Below are positions 40,937 through 50,461 of a stretch of DNA of 64,000 bases, piece by piece. Location: positions 1 to 64,000 of the forward strand of contig UQHB01000002.1 of assembly GCA_900540735.1 (NCBI GenBank), written 5' to 3'. Every line of letters begins with the position of its first letter. Position 1 is the first letter of the stretch. The DNA comes from an uncultured Megasphaera sp. (GTDB lineage Bacteria > Bacillota > Negativicutes > Veillonellales > Megasphaeraceae). Under the pieces are notes generated by a model. The model was not told the origin of the DNA. It ran no database searches and worked only from the letters and a program-made list of their open reading frames with translations. The translations under genes and the position numbers were made by a program.

Positions 40937-41592
40937 ATGACGACATGATGCAAGCCTTCCTCGAAGGCCTTTGCCACTGCGATAGATGCAAGCTCCGCCA
41001 TGAAGGCAACCGCGGCCCAACGCGCTACAGCGGCGACCCGCACTCGCCGCTCATGTTCGTCGGCGAAGGACCTGGCGGTGTGGAAGATGAATACGGCGTG
41101 CCCCTTGTGGGCCCGTCGGGACAACTTTTAGATAAAGCCCTTTGGAGTGTCGGCCTTACGCGCGACCACGTATACGTAACAAATATTGTCAAGTGCCGCC
41201 CGAAAAACAACCGCACACCGACCTTAGAAGAAGGAAAGACGTGCGCTAACATTCACCTCGTCCAAGAAATCGACCTAGTCAAACCGAAAGTCATTGTCTG
41301 TCTCGGAAAAGTCGCCTTTCAATACTTCTACGGCAGAGCGGCGAGCATTATGCGTAACCGCGGCATTTGGTTCGACTATCATGGCATTCCTGTTATGCCT
41401 ACGTATCACCCAGCCTTTTTATTACGCCAAACGGGCAAAAACCTTGTCGAATCGAAATGGCAAGTGTATTACGATTTTAAAGCAGCTGTCGAAAAAACCA
41501 AAGCCGCCATGCCCGATTACACGTACCAAAGCGCAAAAAAACCAGATTTAATCGCCCAATATACAGACCTAAAAAATTCTCGTCACTTTTAA
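40933..41592 (+). CDS. Uracil-DNA glycosylase, family 4 (Fe-S)
   Basis: A protein of 219 residues. Motif 1 reads GEGPGGVEDEYGVPLVG, with Gly-rich water-binding loop and Glu; the DNA loop is MPTYHPAFLLR. Cys16, Cys19, Cys88 and Cys104 fit the four cluster ligands of this 4Fe-4S family. It excises uracil from DNA in base-excision repair. It overlaps ybaK by four bases. Confidence 0.92.
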   Translation: MNDDMMQAFLEGLCHCDRCKLRHEGNRGPTRYSGDPHSPLMFVGEGPGGVEDEYGVPLVGPSGQLLDKALWSVGLTRDHVYVTNIVKCRPKNNRTPTLEEGKTCANIHLVQEIDLVKPKVIVCLGKVAFQYFYGRAASIMRNRGIWFDYHGIPVMPTYHPAFLLRQTGKNLVESKWQVYYDFKAAVEKTKAAMPDYTYQSAKKPDLIAQYTDLKNSRHF

Positions 41593-41595
41593 AGA

Positions 41596-41633
41596 TACAA
41601 CAAGGCTGCATCGTCTATGATGCAGCCTTGTTT
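41596..41633. terminator. Bidirectional terminator between udg and trpA
   Basis: Perfect 13-bp stem ACAAGGCTGCATC / GATGCAGCCTTGT with a six-base loop and T-rich tails on both strands, placed between convergent genes. Confidence 0.9.
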
Positions 41634-41653
41634 ATGTTATTTCTATGAAAATC

Positions 41654-42430
41654 TTAGCTCTTTGCGGTGGCTTCTTTCATGGCTTTGACGTAATCGTAAA
41701 TGTGCGGACCTGCTTCGGTGCCGTATTTCGCAATGATTTTGACGATAGCACTACCGACGATGACTCCGTCTGCTACGTGCGCGATTTGCTGCGCTTGTTC
41801 TGGCGTATTGATGCCAAAACCAACGGCACACGGCACATCAGTGACGGATTTTGCCAGGTCAATAATTTCTTTGAGGTTCGTTTTGATTTCCGTCCGTGTC
41901 CCTGTTACACCGAGGGAGGAAACGATATAGAGGAAGCCTTCGACGACTTTCGCAATTTCTTGGATTCTATCTTTCGATGTAGGCGCAATCATGGAAATAA
42001 TATCGATGCCGTGGTCTTTGGCGTACGATGCACATTCATCCCGTTCTTCAAAAGGCACATCCGGAATGATAACGCCATCGAGACCGACTTCTTGGCATTT
42101 AGCGAAGAATTTATCTTTACCGTAGTTAAAAATGGGATTGACGTAGGTCAAGAAGACGAGAGGAATCTGCGATTCTTTCCGCACCATTTCGACTAGGCGG
42201 AATACGTCTTCCAAGCGTGTATGGACAGACAAGGCGCGAATATTCGCTTCTTGAATAACTACGCCTTCGGCTATAGGATCCGAAAAAGGAATACCAATTT
42301 CGACGAGGTCTGCACCGGCTTTGACCATAGTCATAATATATTCATACGATTTTTCAATAGACGGGTCGCCTGCTGTTAAGAACCCGATAAATGCTTTGCC
42401 ATTTTTAAAGGCGTTGCCAATCTTACTCAT
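41654..42430 (-). CDS. trpA: Tryptophan synthase alpha subunit
   Basis: A protein of 258 residues, a TIM barrel that cleaves indole-3-glycerol phosphate. Catalytic Glu is in [15 protein letters not shown] and the Asp in [11 protein letters not shown]; the phosphate loop GFGINTP follows. The start [11 protein letters not shown] at 42430 has GGGAGG upstream, and it overlaps the trpB end by eight bases. Last gene of the trp operon. Confidence 0.97.
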   Translation of the reverse strand: MSKIGNAFKNGKAFIGFLTAGDPSIEKSYEYIMTMVKAGADLVEIGIPFSDPIAEGVVIQEANIRALSVHTRLEDVFRLVEMVRKESQIPLVFLTYVNPIFNYGKDKFFAKCQEVGLDGVIIPDVPFEERDECASYAKDHGIDIISMIAPTSKDRIQEIAKVVEGFLYIVSSLGVTGTRTEIKTNLKEIIDLAKSVTDVPCAVGFGINTPEQAQQIAHVADGVIVGSAIVKIIAKYGTEAGPHIYDYVKAMKEATAKS

Positions 42431-43607
42431 GAATGTCCCTCCCTCTATATCTTGCAATAGCTGCTACGTCTTTGTCACCACGACCGGACAAGCAGCAAAT
42501 GATGATATCGTCTTTGCTCAGTTTCGGTGCAATCTGCATAGCCTGGTAGACGGCATGAGCACTTTCAATAGCGCAAATAATACCTTCCGTACGAGCTAAA
42601 TATTCAAACGCTTCGACGGCTTCGTCGTCTTTGACGGGAATGTATTCAGCCCGACCTGTTTCTTTGAGGTATGCATGTTCCGGCCCAATGCCAGGGTAAT
42701 CGAGGCCTGCCGAGATGGAATAGACTTCGTCGATTTGGCCTTGGTCGTCTTGGCAGAATAAAGATTTCATACCGTGGAAAATACCGACAGTACCATTTGC
42801 CATGGTCGCTGCATTCTGCGGTGTGTCTGCCCCTTTCCCAGCAGCTTCGCAGCCAATGAGACGGACATCTTTATCAGGAATGAAGTTGTAGAACATGCCC
42901 ATAGCGTTACTGCCACCGCCGACGCAAGCCATGACAACAGACGGGAGTTTGCCTTCTTTTTCAAGGATTTGCTGGCGTGCTTCTTGGCTAATAACAGCTT
43001 GGAAATCACGGACCATCGTCGGGAATGGATGGGGTCCCATAGTCGAGCCAATGACGTAATGCGTATCATCTACACGACTAACCCATTCGCGCATAGCTTC
43101 GTTGACTGCATCTTTGAGGACGCGCGTACCGGATGTAACAGCGTGGACTTTCGCACCAAGAAGTTCCATACGGTAAACGTTGAGAGCTTGACGAATCGTG
43201 TCTTCTTCGCCCATGAAGACTCCACATTCAAGGCCCATGAAAGCGGCCGCTGTTGCCGTCGCAACACCGTGCTGGCCTGCGCCGGTTTCGGCAATGACGC
43301 GAGTCTTATCCATTTTCTTAGCGAGCAAGCACTGGCCGAGAGCATTATTAATTTTATGAGCCCCTGTGTGATTCAAGTCTTCTCGTTTTAAATAGATTTT
43401 TGCGCCCCCTAAGTCTTCAGTCATCTTCCCTGCATAGTAGAGGAGCGACGGACGGTTGGCGTAATTATCGAGCAAGTCTTTCAGTTCTGCCTGAAATTCT
43501 TCGTTGTGTTTGTAATACGTATAGGCCTTGTCGAGGCGCTGGATTTCGTTCATCAATGTTTCCGGTATATACTGACCACCGAATTGACCAAATCTCCCTG
43601 GTTTCAT
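42423..43607 (-). CDS. trpB: Tryptophan synthase beta subunit
   Basis: A protein of 394 residues that condenses indole with serine using PLP. The Lys Schiff base is in [13 protein letters not shown], and the phosphate-binding loop is GGGSNAMG. The start overlaps the trpF stop (ATGA), with AGGAGG upstream. It is the classical TrpB1 type that pairs with the adjacent TrpA. Confidence 0.98.
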   Translation of the reverse strand: MKPGRFGQFGGQYIPETLMNEIQRLDKAYTYYKHNEEFQAELKDLLDNYANRPSLLYYAGKMTEDLGGAKIYLKREDLNHTGAHKINNALGQCLLAKKMDKTRVIAETGAGQHGVATATAAAFMGLECGVFMGEEDTIRQALNVYRMELLGAKVHAVTSGTRVLKDAVNEAMREWVSRVDDTHYVIGSTMGPHPFPTMVRDFQAVISQEARQQILEKEGKLPSVVMACVGGGSNAMGMFYNFIPDKDVRLIGCEAAGKGADTPQNAATMANGTVGIFHGMKSLFCQDDQGQIDEVYSISAGLDYPGIGPEHAYLKETGRAEYIPVKDDEAVEAFEYLARTEGIICAIESAHAVYQAMQIAPKLSKDDIIICCLSGRGDKDVAAIARYRGRDIHE

Positions 43608-44218
43608 CGTATTTCCTCCTGTAATGCCGCGCGGATGCGGGTCATAAATTGTTGTATTTTTGCTTTATCTTTCACGCCGTCTGTTTCGATGCCGCTGCTC
43701 ACGTCGAGAGCGTATGGCTGAAGCTGCAATGCTTCGACTACGTTCTCTGGCGTTAAGCCGCCAGCAAGGAAAAAAGGACGTGCTATATCTTGTATGATGG
43801 ACCAATCAAAGGACGTGCCAGTACCGCCCTTCCCGTTGTCGAGGAGGATATAGTCAGCTCTAGACTGGCACGCTCGCTGTACGTCTTCCCTATTTGCTAC
43901 GGAAAAGGCTTTAATAATAGGTACTGCGATTTCGTTACGTAAGGTTTTGATGTATTCGTCATCTTCTTGTCCGTGGAGCTGGACGACTTGGATGATTTCG
44001 TCTCGGACCAGGCGCGTAATGTGCGCCTGATTTTCATCGACGAAGACACCAACTACAGGAATATCGTTGCACAATTGTCCTCGCAGGCTCTTGGCCTGGT
44101 CATCAGTGACGCGCCGTTTCTTCCCAGCAAAGACGAAGCCTACGTAATCAGGTCGTACGTCATTGGCCCACTCTATATCGCACGGCCGCTTGAGACCGCA
44201 TAATTTTACTTTAACCAT
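43604..44218 (-). CDS. trpF: Phosphoribosylanthranilate isomerase
   Basis: A protein of 204 residues starting [18 protein letters not shown], with the catalytic Cys in KLCGL and Asp in DYILLDNG. The third step of tryptophan synthesis. A longer frame to 44302 inside trpC is rejected; the ATG at 44218 overlaps the trpC end by eight bases, so translation is coupled. Confidence 0.96.
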   Translation of the reverse strand: MVKVKLCGLKRPCDIEWANDVRPDYVGFVFAGKKRRVTDDQAKSLRGQLCNDIPVVGVFVDENQAHITRLVRDEIIQVVQLHGQEDDEYIKTLRNEIAVPIIKAFSVANREDVQRACQSRADYILLDNGKGGTGTSFDWSIIQDIARPFFLAGGLTPENVVEALQLQPYALDVSSGIETDGVKDKAKIQQFMTRIRAALQEEIR

Positions 44219-44999
44219 GGCACTGGCTCGAAAGCTCGTCGAGCATGGCTTTCTTATTATCACTGCGCATGAAAGTTTCCCCAATGAGAACCGCATCAAC
44301 ACCGTAGCGGTATAACGCGCCTACGTCGTCTGCCGTCTTAATACCGCTTTCGGCAACAAAGACCGTATCTGTCGGTACGAGAAGACGCAAGTTAAAGCTA
44401 TTGTCGAGCGAAACCGTAAAGTCTTTGAGGTTACGGTTATTGACACCAATAATTTTTGCTCCAATAGCGAGTGCCCGCCGAACTTCGTCCGCATCATGCG
44501 CTTCGACTAATACGGACAAGCCTAAGGATTTCGCTAAATCAAAGAATTTCTTTAATGTCGTATCATCTAAGATAGCGCAAATGAGCAAAATAGCAGACAC
44601 GCCAATGGCCCTGGCTTCGTAAATCTGATATGTATCAATAATAAAGTCTTTCCTAAGCACGGGAATCGCTACGGCTTTGGCAATTTCTTCGACGTATGCA
44701 GGGCTCCCTTGAAAATAATCACGTTCGGCTAAGACGGAAATAGCTGATGCCCCCACATCTTCATAGGTCTTAGCAATGTTTACATACGGGAAGTCTTTAG
44801 CAATCACGCCCTTTGACGGCGATGCTTTCTTGACTTCACAAATAAAGGACATGCCCGGCTTTTGTAAGGCTTTGAAAAAAGGGAAATCCTTAGGCTTTGG
44901 TGCCCGTAAGGCCTTCTCTTTCATCGCTTCTGGTGAAGCCGTCTCTTTATCAGAGATGAGCCGCTTTGCTACGGCCTTCGTAATATCATCTAAAATCAT
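44211..44999 (-). CDS. trpC: Indole-3-glycerol phosphate synthase
   Basis: A protein of 262 residues starting MILDDITKAVAKR, the usual opening. Catalytic Lys and Glu are in FICEVKKASPSKG and later VLRKDFIIDTYQIYEARA. The ORF can be read 69 bases further upstream into trpD but that extension has no family match. It begins eight bases after the trpD stop. Confidence 0.95.
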   Translation of the reverse strand: MILDDITKAVAKRLISDKETASPEAMKEKALRAPKPKDFPFFKALQKPGMSFICEVKKASPSKGVIAKDFPYVNIAKTYEDVGASAISVLAERDYFQGSPAYVEEIAKAVAIPVLRKDFIIDTYQIYEARAIGVSAILLICAILDDTTLKKFFDLAKSLGLSVLVEAHDADEVRRALAIGAKIIGVNNRNLKDFTVSLDNSFNLRLLVPTDTVFVAESGIKTADDVGALYRYGVDAVLIGETFMRSDNKKAMLDELSSQCHG

Positions 45000-45006
45000 A
45001 GGCCAC

Positions 45007-46017
45007 TTAGACTTCCTGGCTGTACTGGACGAAGACATCAAGAGCAGCCGTCGCTTTACCGTTGTCAATGAGCTTGCCTGCTAAGCGAATCCCTTCAGCG
45101 AGCGTATCGGCTTTGCCGCTCACATAAAGGCCGGCACCGGCATTGAGAAGAACGGCTGTGCGGCGCGTGCCCTTTTCACCGCCTAAGACAGAGCACGTAA
45201 TGGCTGCATTTTCTGCAGGCGTACCGCCGACGATGTCCGCTTTTTTACCACGAGGCAGATCAAAATGTTCCGGTTCAATGACGTATGATTTAAATTCGTC
45301 GCCGTTAAATTCACAAATCTTCGTCGGTGCTGATGCCGAAATTTCATCCATCCCATCGGTGCCGTAAACGGCCATGCCCCGTTTCACACCAAGACCGTGC
45401 AGGACGTGTGCGAGCGGTTCGACGAGGCTCGCATCATACACACCGAGGACTTGATGATCTGCATGAGCCGGATTCGTCAGGGGGCCTAAGACGTTGAAGA
45501 CGGTAGGTACGCCCAATTCTTTCCGTACAGGGCCGACGTATTTCATGGCCTTATGATAATGCTGGGCAAAGAGGAAATAAAAGCCTGTTTTGTCGAGGAG
45601 CTTTACGCATTGGTCCGGGTCGAGGCCAATTTTCGCACCTAATGATTCGAGTACATCAGCAGCACCGCTCTTGGAAGTTGCTGCACGGTTGCCGTGTTTC
45701 GCTACTTTGCAGCCTCCAGCGGCGCAAACGAAAGCCGAGGTCGTCGAAATATTAAAGGATTTCGAGCCGTCACCGCCAGTACCGACGATTTCCAGGAGCC
45801 CCGGCGTTTGTGGAATCGGTGTAGCATGGGAGCGCATCGCTTTGGCACACGCTGTGATTTCGTCAATAGTCGCACCCTTGCACTGAAGAGCTACGAGAAA
45901 AGCCGCTGTCTGGACTGGTGTCGTTTTACCGCCCATAATTTCATCAATAACTGTAAAGGTTTCATCCATCGTTAAGTTTTCATGATGGACTAATTTTATC
46001 GTTGCTTCACGAATCAT
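45007..46017 (-). CDS. trpD: Anthranilate phosphoribosyltransferase
   Basis: A protein of 336 residues that transfers phosphoribosyl from PRPP to anthranilate. The signature [14 protein letters not shown] and [19 protein letters not shown] are present. The ATG at 46017 is preferred over an upstream TTG because AGGAGG is then eight bases away. It is separate from trpG, not fused as in E. coli. Confidence 0.97.
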   Translation of the reverse strand: MIREATIKLVHHENLTMDETFTVIDEIMGGKTTPVQTAAFLVALQCKGATIDEITACAKAMRSHATPIPQTPGLLEIVGTGGDGSKSFNISTTSAFVCAAGGCKVAKHGNRAATSKSGAADVLESLGAKIGLDPDQCVKLLDKTGFYFLFAQHYHKAMKYVGPVRKELGVPTVFNVLGPLTNPAHADHQVLGVYDASLVEPLAHVLHGLGVKRGMAVYGTDGMDEISASAPTKICEFNGDEFKSYVIEPEHFDLPRGKKADIVGGTPAENAAITCSVLGGEKGTRRTAVLLNAGAGLYVSGKADTLAEGIRLAGKLIDNGKATAALDVFVQYSQEV

Positions 46018-46029
46018 GACCAAGACCTC

Positions 46030-46602
46030 CTATAAGGTAATACGCAAGAAATTCTGTACCATAATCGGTCCTGACGGGGTCAAAATCGATTCGGGATGAA
46101 ATTGTAAGCCATAGATTGGGAACTCCTTATGGCCCACAGCCATAATTTCATGTTCTGCCGTTTCAGCGAGCACGTCGAGACAATCGGACAGCGTGTCCGG
46201 GTCGGCAGCCAGAGAATGATACCGTCCAACATCGACTTCTTCGGGCATCCCTTGAAAGAGAGGGCTTGCCGTATTGAGTTTGGCTACGGACTGTTTGCCG
46301 TGCATCAAGCGGCTCGCATAGGTAATGGTGCCGCCAAAGGTTTCACAAATGGCTTGATGACCAAGGCAGACACCGAGGAGCGGTACTTTTCCGGCAAAAT
46401 ACTGAATGGCTTCTTCGCAAATGCCAGCGTCTGCAGGCCGTCCCGGCCCTGGCGAAATGATGAGATGATCCGGTTCCATTGCCGCAATTTCAGCGACTGT
46501 CTTTTCGTCGTTCCGGACGACTGTAATGTTCGGGTCGAACTGGCCCAGGAGCTGATATAAGTTATACGAAAAACTATCGTAATTATCGATGAGTACTATC
46601 AT
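46030..46602 (-). CDS. trpG: Anthranilate synthase component II, glutamine amidotransferase
   Basis: A protein of 190 residues. The catalytic triad is Cys in GVCLGHQAI and His-Glu in QFHPESIL. It supplies ammonia to TrpE. Its ATG overlaps the trpE stop (ATGA) with GGAGGG upstream. It may also serve 4-amino-4-deoxychorismate synthesis, as in Bacillus; no pabB is in the window. Confidence 0.96.
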   Translation of the reverse strand: MIVLIDNYDSFSYNLYQLLGQFDPNITVVRNDEKTVAEIAAMEPDHLIISPGPGRPADAGICEEAIQYFAGKVPLLGVCLGHQAICETFGGTITYASRLMHGKQSVAKLNTASPLFQGMPEEVDVGRYHSLAADPDTLSDCLDVLAETAEHEIMAVGHKEFPIYGLQFHPESILTPSGPIMVQNFLRITL

Positions 46603-48062
46603 TTATCTATCCCTCCGTTTGCCTGTTCTACAGCCGTGACGACGGCTTTTGCTTTATTAATACATTCTTGGTATTCATTTTCCGGAATACTGTCGGCGAC
46701 GATACCAGCACCGGCACGAATGTAAAGATTGTCTCCTTTCTTATAAGCCAAGCGAATACCGATGCATGTGTCCATGTTGCCTGTAAAATCGATGTAGCCA
46801 ATGGCACCGCCGTAAACGCCGCGCTTATTCCCTTCGAGCTCATCAATGATTTGGCACGCTCGAATCTTCGGAGCACCAGAAAGCGTCCCTGCCGGTAAAA
46901 TAGAACCGATGGCATCGACAGCACTCATATCATCACGAATGGTACTGCTCACAGTGGAGCCAATGTGCATGACATGGGAAAAACGGAGGACATCGAGATA
47001 CTTTTCAACGTGGACGGAACCAAAGGTACTGATGCGGCCCAAATCATTTCGCCCTAAGTCGACGAGCATGTTGTGTTCTGCTAATTCCTTGGGATTATGG
47101 AGGAGCTTTTGTTCTAAAGCTTCATCTTCTTCGACAGTCTTGCCGCGGTGCCGCGTCCCGGCTAAGGGGAACGTAAAGAGCGTGCCGTCTTGGAGGCGGG
47201 TCAACGTTTCCGGTGAAGACCCAGCTAGTTCCATATCGTCGCTAGCGAAGTAGAACATGTACGGTGATGGATTGACGGTCCGCAAGACGCGGTACGTATC
47301 AAAGAGGCTGCCCGTCGCTTTCGCATCAAGGCGGTTCGACAGGACGACTTGGAAAATATCGCCTTCTCTAATGTATTCCTTCCCTTTTTCTACCATTTGG
47401 CAGTACTCGTCTTTTGTAAATAAGTGGTTAAATTCACCTTGAATGCGGAGCGGTTCCGGGTCAGCTTTCACGCCGTTACGAATGAGTTCTTCCATCGTAT
47501 CCAGTTCTAAGAGAGCGCGGTTGTAATTTTCTTCTGGTGCATCGAGCCGAACGTTGGCAATGAGGATAATCTGTTGTTTTAAATTGTCGAAAACAATGAC
47601 CTTTTCAAAGAGGAGTAAGTCGAAATCCGGAATGTTTTCGTCGTCTTCAGCGTTGATTTGAAGAGCCGGTTCAGCATATTTCATATAATCGTATGAGAAA
47701 TAGCCAACCAAACCACCTGTAAAGGGAGGCAAATTTTCCATCTTCGGTGCTTTGTTGTCATTGAGGATTTGTCGAATAAAATCGTCAGGCTCTGTCGTTT
47801 CAACAGTCACGTCCGTACCAGCTTTGAGATGGACTACATTATCCTTGCAGACCACTTCCATTTCCGGGTCGTAGCCAAGGAAAGTGTACCGCCCCCAACG
47901 TTTAGCATCTTCCATACTTTCTAATAAATAGCACCGCGAGCTAATGTGTTTTAAAATCCGTAAAACCTCTACCGGCGTCCGTACGTCGGCGTACACGGTC
48001 CGCGCAACAGGCACGATTTTATATTCTTTCGCATATCCCTTGAGTTCTTCTAAGGTCATCAT
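46599..48062 (-). CDS. trpE: Anthranilate synthase component I
   Basis: A protein of 487 residues that makes anthranilate from chorismate. The tryptophan feedback motif LLES is near residue 48 (RCYLLESMEDAKRWG). The chorismate-binding C-terminal half includes FPLAGTRHRGKT and the SGAPKIRACQIIDELE signature. First gene of the operon, behind a T-box; AGGAGG precedes the tandem ATG. Confidence 0.98.
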   Translation of the reverse strand: MMTLEELKGYAKEYKIVPVARTVYADVRTPVEVLRILKHISSRCYLLESMEDAKRWGRYTFLGYDPEMEVVCKDNVVHLKAGTDVTVETTEPDDFIRQILNDNKAPKMENLPPFTGGLVGYFSYDYMKYAEPALQINAEDDENIPDFDLLLFEKVIVFDNLKQQIILIANVRLDAPEENYNRALLELDTMEELIRNGVKADPEPLRIQGEFNHLFTKDEYCQMVEKGKEYIREGDIFQVVLSNRLDAKATGSLFDTYRVLRTVNPSPYMFYFASDDMELAGSSPETLTRLQDGTLFTFPLAGTRHRGKTVEEDEALEQKLLHNPKELAEHNMLVDLGRNDLGRISTFGSVHVEKYLDVLRFSHVMHIGSTVSSTIRDDMSAVDAIGSILPAGTLSGAPKIRACQIIDELEGNKRGVYGGAIGYIDFTGNMDTCIGIRLAYKKGDNLYIRAGAGIVADSIPENEYQECINKAKAVVTAVEQANGGIDK

Positions 48063-48083
48063 CGTAGTCTATCCTCCTAGCAT

Positions 48084-48350
48084 AAAAAAATCCGTCCATG
48101 ACAAATCGTGTTGTCAAGGACGGATTTTGTTCCGCGGTGCCACCTTGTTTTAGGATTGCTCCTACTCTCGACGGAATACTAGCATATTCCCGGCAACTGA
48201 CGTATGCCTTCACGTCGCAGAATACTCAGCCTAAGCCTTTGACTGCGCCCTCAGCGGTCCATTTAACGAGCTGCGTTCGACCGGTTCTCAGCACCCCGGC
48301 TCTCTGTACGTGCACGTCATCGTTTTTACTTCCGCCTCGTTGGTTTCATG
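48084..48350 (-). promoter_or_regulatory. T-box riboswitch of the trp operon
   Basis: The minus-strand leader has the T-box bulge sequence AAGGTGGCACCGCGG (48132-48147), an AGTA motif in Stem I, and a terminator (48084-48129: AAATCCGTCCTTGAC and its complement followed by seven T). The likely specifier is UGG (48259-48261) in AAATGGACC, the Trp codon. Uncharged tRNA-Trp would favour the antiterminator and turn on trpEGDCFBA. Confidence 0.93.
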
Positions 48351-48374
48351 GACGATGTTCGTTTATTGGTTAGT

Positions 48375-48403
48375 ATACTACGCCTAAACCTTCGTCTTGT
48401 CAA
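48375..48403 (-). promoter_or_regulatory. Promoter of the trp operon
   Basis: Perfect TTGACA (48398-48403), 17-base spacer, TAGTAT (48375-48380) on the minus strand, just upstream of the T-box. An overlapping TATACT at a 20-base spacing is an alternative -10. Confidence 0.75.
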
Positions 48404-48456
48404 GGCGGATTTTTGTAAATTATTAAGATAATCGTTTTACGTTATTTAAATATGTA

Positions 48457-48508
48457 AACACCATCACGTCTTCCATAGAAAACAGATATGGGAGACGTGA
48501 TGGTGTTT
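48457..48508 (-). terminator. Terminator of the SdaC-like gene
   Basis: A 22-bp stem (AAACACCATCACGTC with its complement plus inner pairs) with a loop of about nine bases, 17 bases after the transporter stop. T-tracts are short on both sides, so it may be partly bidirectional. It isolates the trp promoter. Confidence 0.8.
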
Positions 48509-48524
48509 TGGTGAGGTTATATTC

Positions 48525-49820
48525 TTATAAGAAAGCAAGCAATGGAGAAATAACGAGGAGGCCGCCGGCGATAATAATGAGACCTAAGCCGACACCTTTA
48601 TACTGCGCAAGCCCCCGTACTTTAAAGACGAGATACGCCGGAATAAGGCAGGCAATGAGACCAAAAATCGGGCCTAATAAGGTCAGGAGCTTTAAGACCG
48701 GCGCGTTGAGGACAATGGCTCCCCAAGCGACAGCAACAGCAAAGACGAGGATACCGATTTTGACATTTCGCTGGCTAATCTTATCTTCCGGCAAGAAGCG
48801 GCGCAAAATATTCATAGCAATGCCGTGGCACGCTTCGCGGAACCCTAAGAAGACACTGAAGAAGGCCGTCATGACCGAGAAAATATTGAGGATTAAGCTA
48901 AAAATTTTGACAGCACTACCGTCAAAACCGCTGGCAACGATAGCGAGAGCCGAAATATTCTGCGTATACGCTAAGACTGCCTGGTCGTGGCCCATCGCCA
49001 GATTAAAAGATAGTGCATACGAGAAAATGGTGAGGAATAAAATCCAGAAAGCAATTTTCATAGCCCGCATCGCTTTATACCGTGCTACATGAATGGACTT
49101 ATTGTGCGAACGGTACGAAATGACCATAGGGCTAATACTCGGAATAAAGAGAATCGACGTGAGTGTAATAGGCAGCATAGCAATGGTTTGTTTCACTAAA
49201 TACGATGGCTCCGGGAAGGCACCAATATTAGCAAAATCCCAATGCTGTACCATGACGGCACCGAGACAGATGACGACGAAAAGTTTCGTCAAAACCATAA
49301 ACGACGACAAACGGAATAAAATCTGTTCGCCCCGTGACGCGAGAGCTACCATGACGCAAATAATGGCAAGGCCATAAAAGATATTTTCAGACCAAACCGT
49401 GTCGGTTACACCGAAAGAATATAAGAACGACGCACTGTCATTGGTGAGGGCCGTCGAATACATGAAGACGCAAATGAGGATACTGAGGAAATACAAAATC
49501 CCTAAGAGGAAGCCCCAGTTTTTTCCTAAATAGCCGCTAATAACGCTAGGATAATCTTCACATTGCGGCGAATAAGCCAGCGTATTAATAAAAAGGCGTT
49601 GCAATAAATAAATAGCCGGATAGGCAATGACGGCAGAAAATAAATAGACCCATAAGCCCACGAGTCCAACCTGAACGGGCAAAAAGACGATTCCTGCACC
49701 GATAGCCATGCCGATACTCATGATAATCCAACCCCAGTCGGTACTATCAAATTTCACGGCTGCTTTCCACTCTACATCAGACATACCGGCCTGTTTTGCT
49801 AAGGTTGCTGTTGATTCCAT
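48525..49820 (-). CDS. SdaC/HAAAP-family amino acid transporter
   Basis: A protein of 431 residues with about 11 membrane segments. The first segment holds the signature GMAIGAGIVFLPVQVGL of the hydroxy/aromatic amino acid permease family, which includes SdaC (serine) and TdcC (threonine). The start METT-like MESTATLAKQ at 49820 has GGGAGG seven bases upstream; a longer frame to 49928 is leader. It is divergent from a LysR gene that probably controls it. The exact amino acid is unknown. Confidence 0.88.
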   Translation of the reverse strand: MESTATLAKQAGMSDVEWKAAVKFDSTDWGWIIMSIGMAIGAGIVFLPVQVGLVGLWVYLFSAVIAYPAIYLLQRLFINTLAYSPQCEDYPSVISGYLGKNWGFLLGILYFLSILICVFMYSTALTNDSASFLYSFGVTDTVWSENIFYGLAIICVMVALASRGEQILFRLSSFMVLTKLFVVICLGAVMVQHWDFANIGAFPEPSYLVKQTIAMLPITLTSILFIPSISPMVISYRSHNKSIHVARYKAMRAMKIAFWILFLTIFSYALSFNLAMGHDQAVLAYTQNISALAIVASGFDGSAVKIFSLILNIFSVMTAFFSVFLGFREACHGIAMNILRRFLPEDKISQRNVKIGILVFAVAVAWGAIVLNAPVLKLLTLLGPIFGLIACLIPAYLVFKVRGLAQYKGVGLGLIIIAGGLLVISPLLAFL

Positions 49821-49914
49821 ATGACCTACCTCCCTATAGATAGTGCATGTACATTCACGACCGAAACGATAAAGGCTCTCCATCGTTGTGCTTATATTGG
49901 CCTTCTCTATAGGA

Positions 49915-49946
49915 TAGATACTATCCACTACTATACATAGTATCTA
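49915..49946. promoter_or_regulatory. Operator-like dyad A
   Basis: TAGATACTAT (49915-49924) and ATAGTATCTA (49937-49946) form a perfect 10-bp inverted repeat with a 12-base spacer, overlapping the -10 and spacer of the transporter promoter. It is a likely regulator site, possibly for the LysR protein. Confidence 0.6.
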
Positions 49947-49959
49947 TAGGTAGAGTAAA
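49930..49959 (-). promoter_or_regulatory. Candidate promoter of the SdaC-like gene
   Basis: TTTACT (49954-49959), 18-base spacer, TATAGT (49930-49935) on the minus strand. Dyad A covers it. Confidence 0.5.
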
Positions 49960-50086
49960 GTCTTTTCCTTGTTATCCGTACATTTTAAAGTTATAATATA
50001 AGTACAATGTTTTAGTTAAACCTTTATTCTTTACACTTAGTATAGCATGGCTTATAGTCGCTGTAAAATATGCCTTTCTCATGCAG

Positions 50087-50111
50087 TATCTATAGATTTC
50101 TCCTATAGATA
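50087..50111. promoter_or_regulatory. Operator-like dyad B
   Basis: TATCTATAG and CTATAGATA form a perfect 9-bp inverted repeat with a 7-base spacer, sharing the TATCTATAG word with dyad A and with single copies near 49834-49842. Confidence 0.55.
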
Positions 50112-50461
50112 GACCTATAAAATGACGGTGTCTTTGCTCTCTTTCTATAAACCTGAAAGTATACGTTCTTCTTTTCACATATATGTGTTTATTTTCTTCA
50201 CAGCCTACAACAAAGGGTACACTGCATAAACGTGCAGCTCCATTTTTTAACACTTATGATTCTACCAAGGAATCGTCTTTTCTGCTAAAAACATCATACA
50301 ATATAAGGGAGATACTTAAATAAAAACGGTTTCCTCTATATGACCTGTCCATTTACAAAAGACAACTACTTTGTATTTTATACGCCCTCTTGAGCTTCCT
50401 AATCTATCCCTTTTTATATTCTCATCTATAGTCTGTATTAGACCTAAAGGAGATACGCATT

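Larger units (their letters stand above)
49821..50461. other. Divergent control region between SdaC-like gene and lysR
   Basis: These 641 bases contain repeated TATCTATAG words, two dyads (49915-49946 and 50087-50111), a candidate transporter promoter and an AT-rich stretch before lysR. A 93-codon minus-strand frame here has no ribosome site and is not called. No gene is seen. Confidence 0.65.

Noticed and set aside
49972..50253. 93-codon minus-strand frame in the transporter-lysR region
   Set aside because: It begins at a GTG with no ribosome site, overlaps the regulatory dyads and matches no family I recognise.
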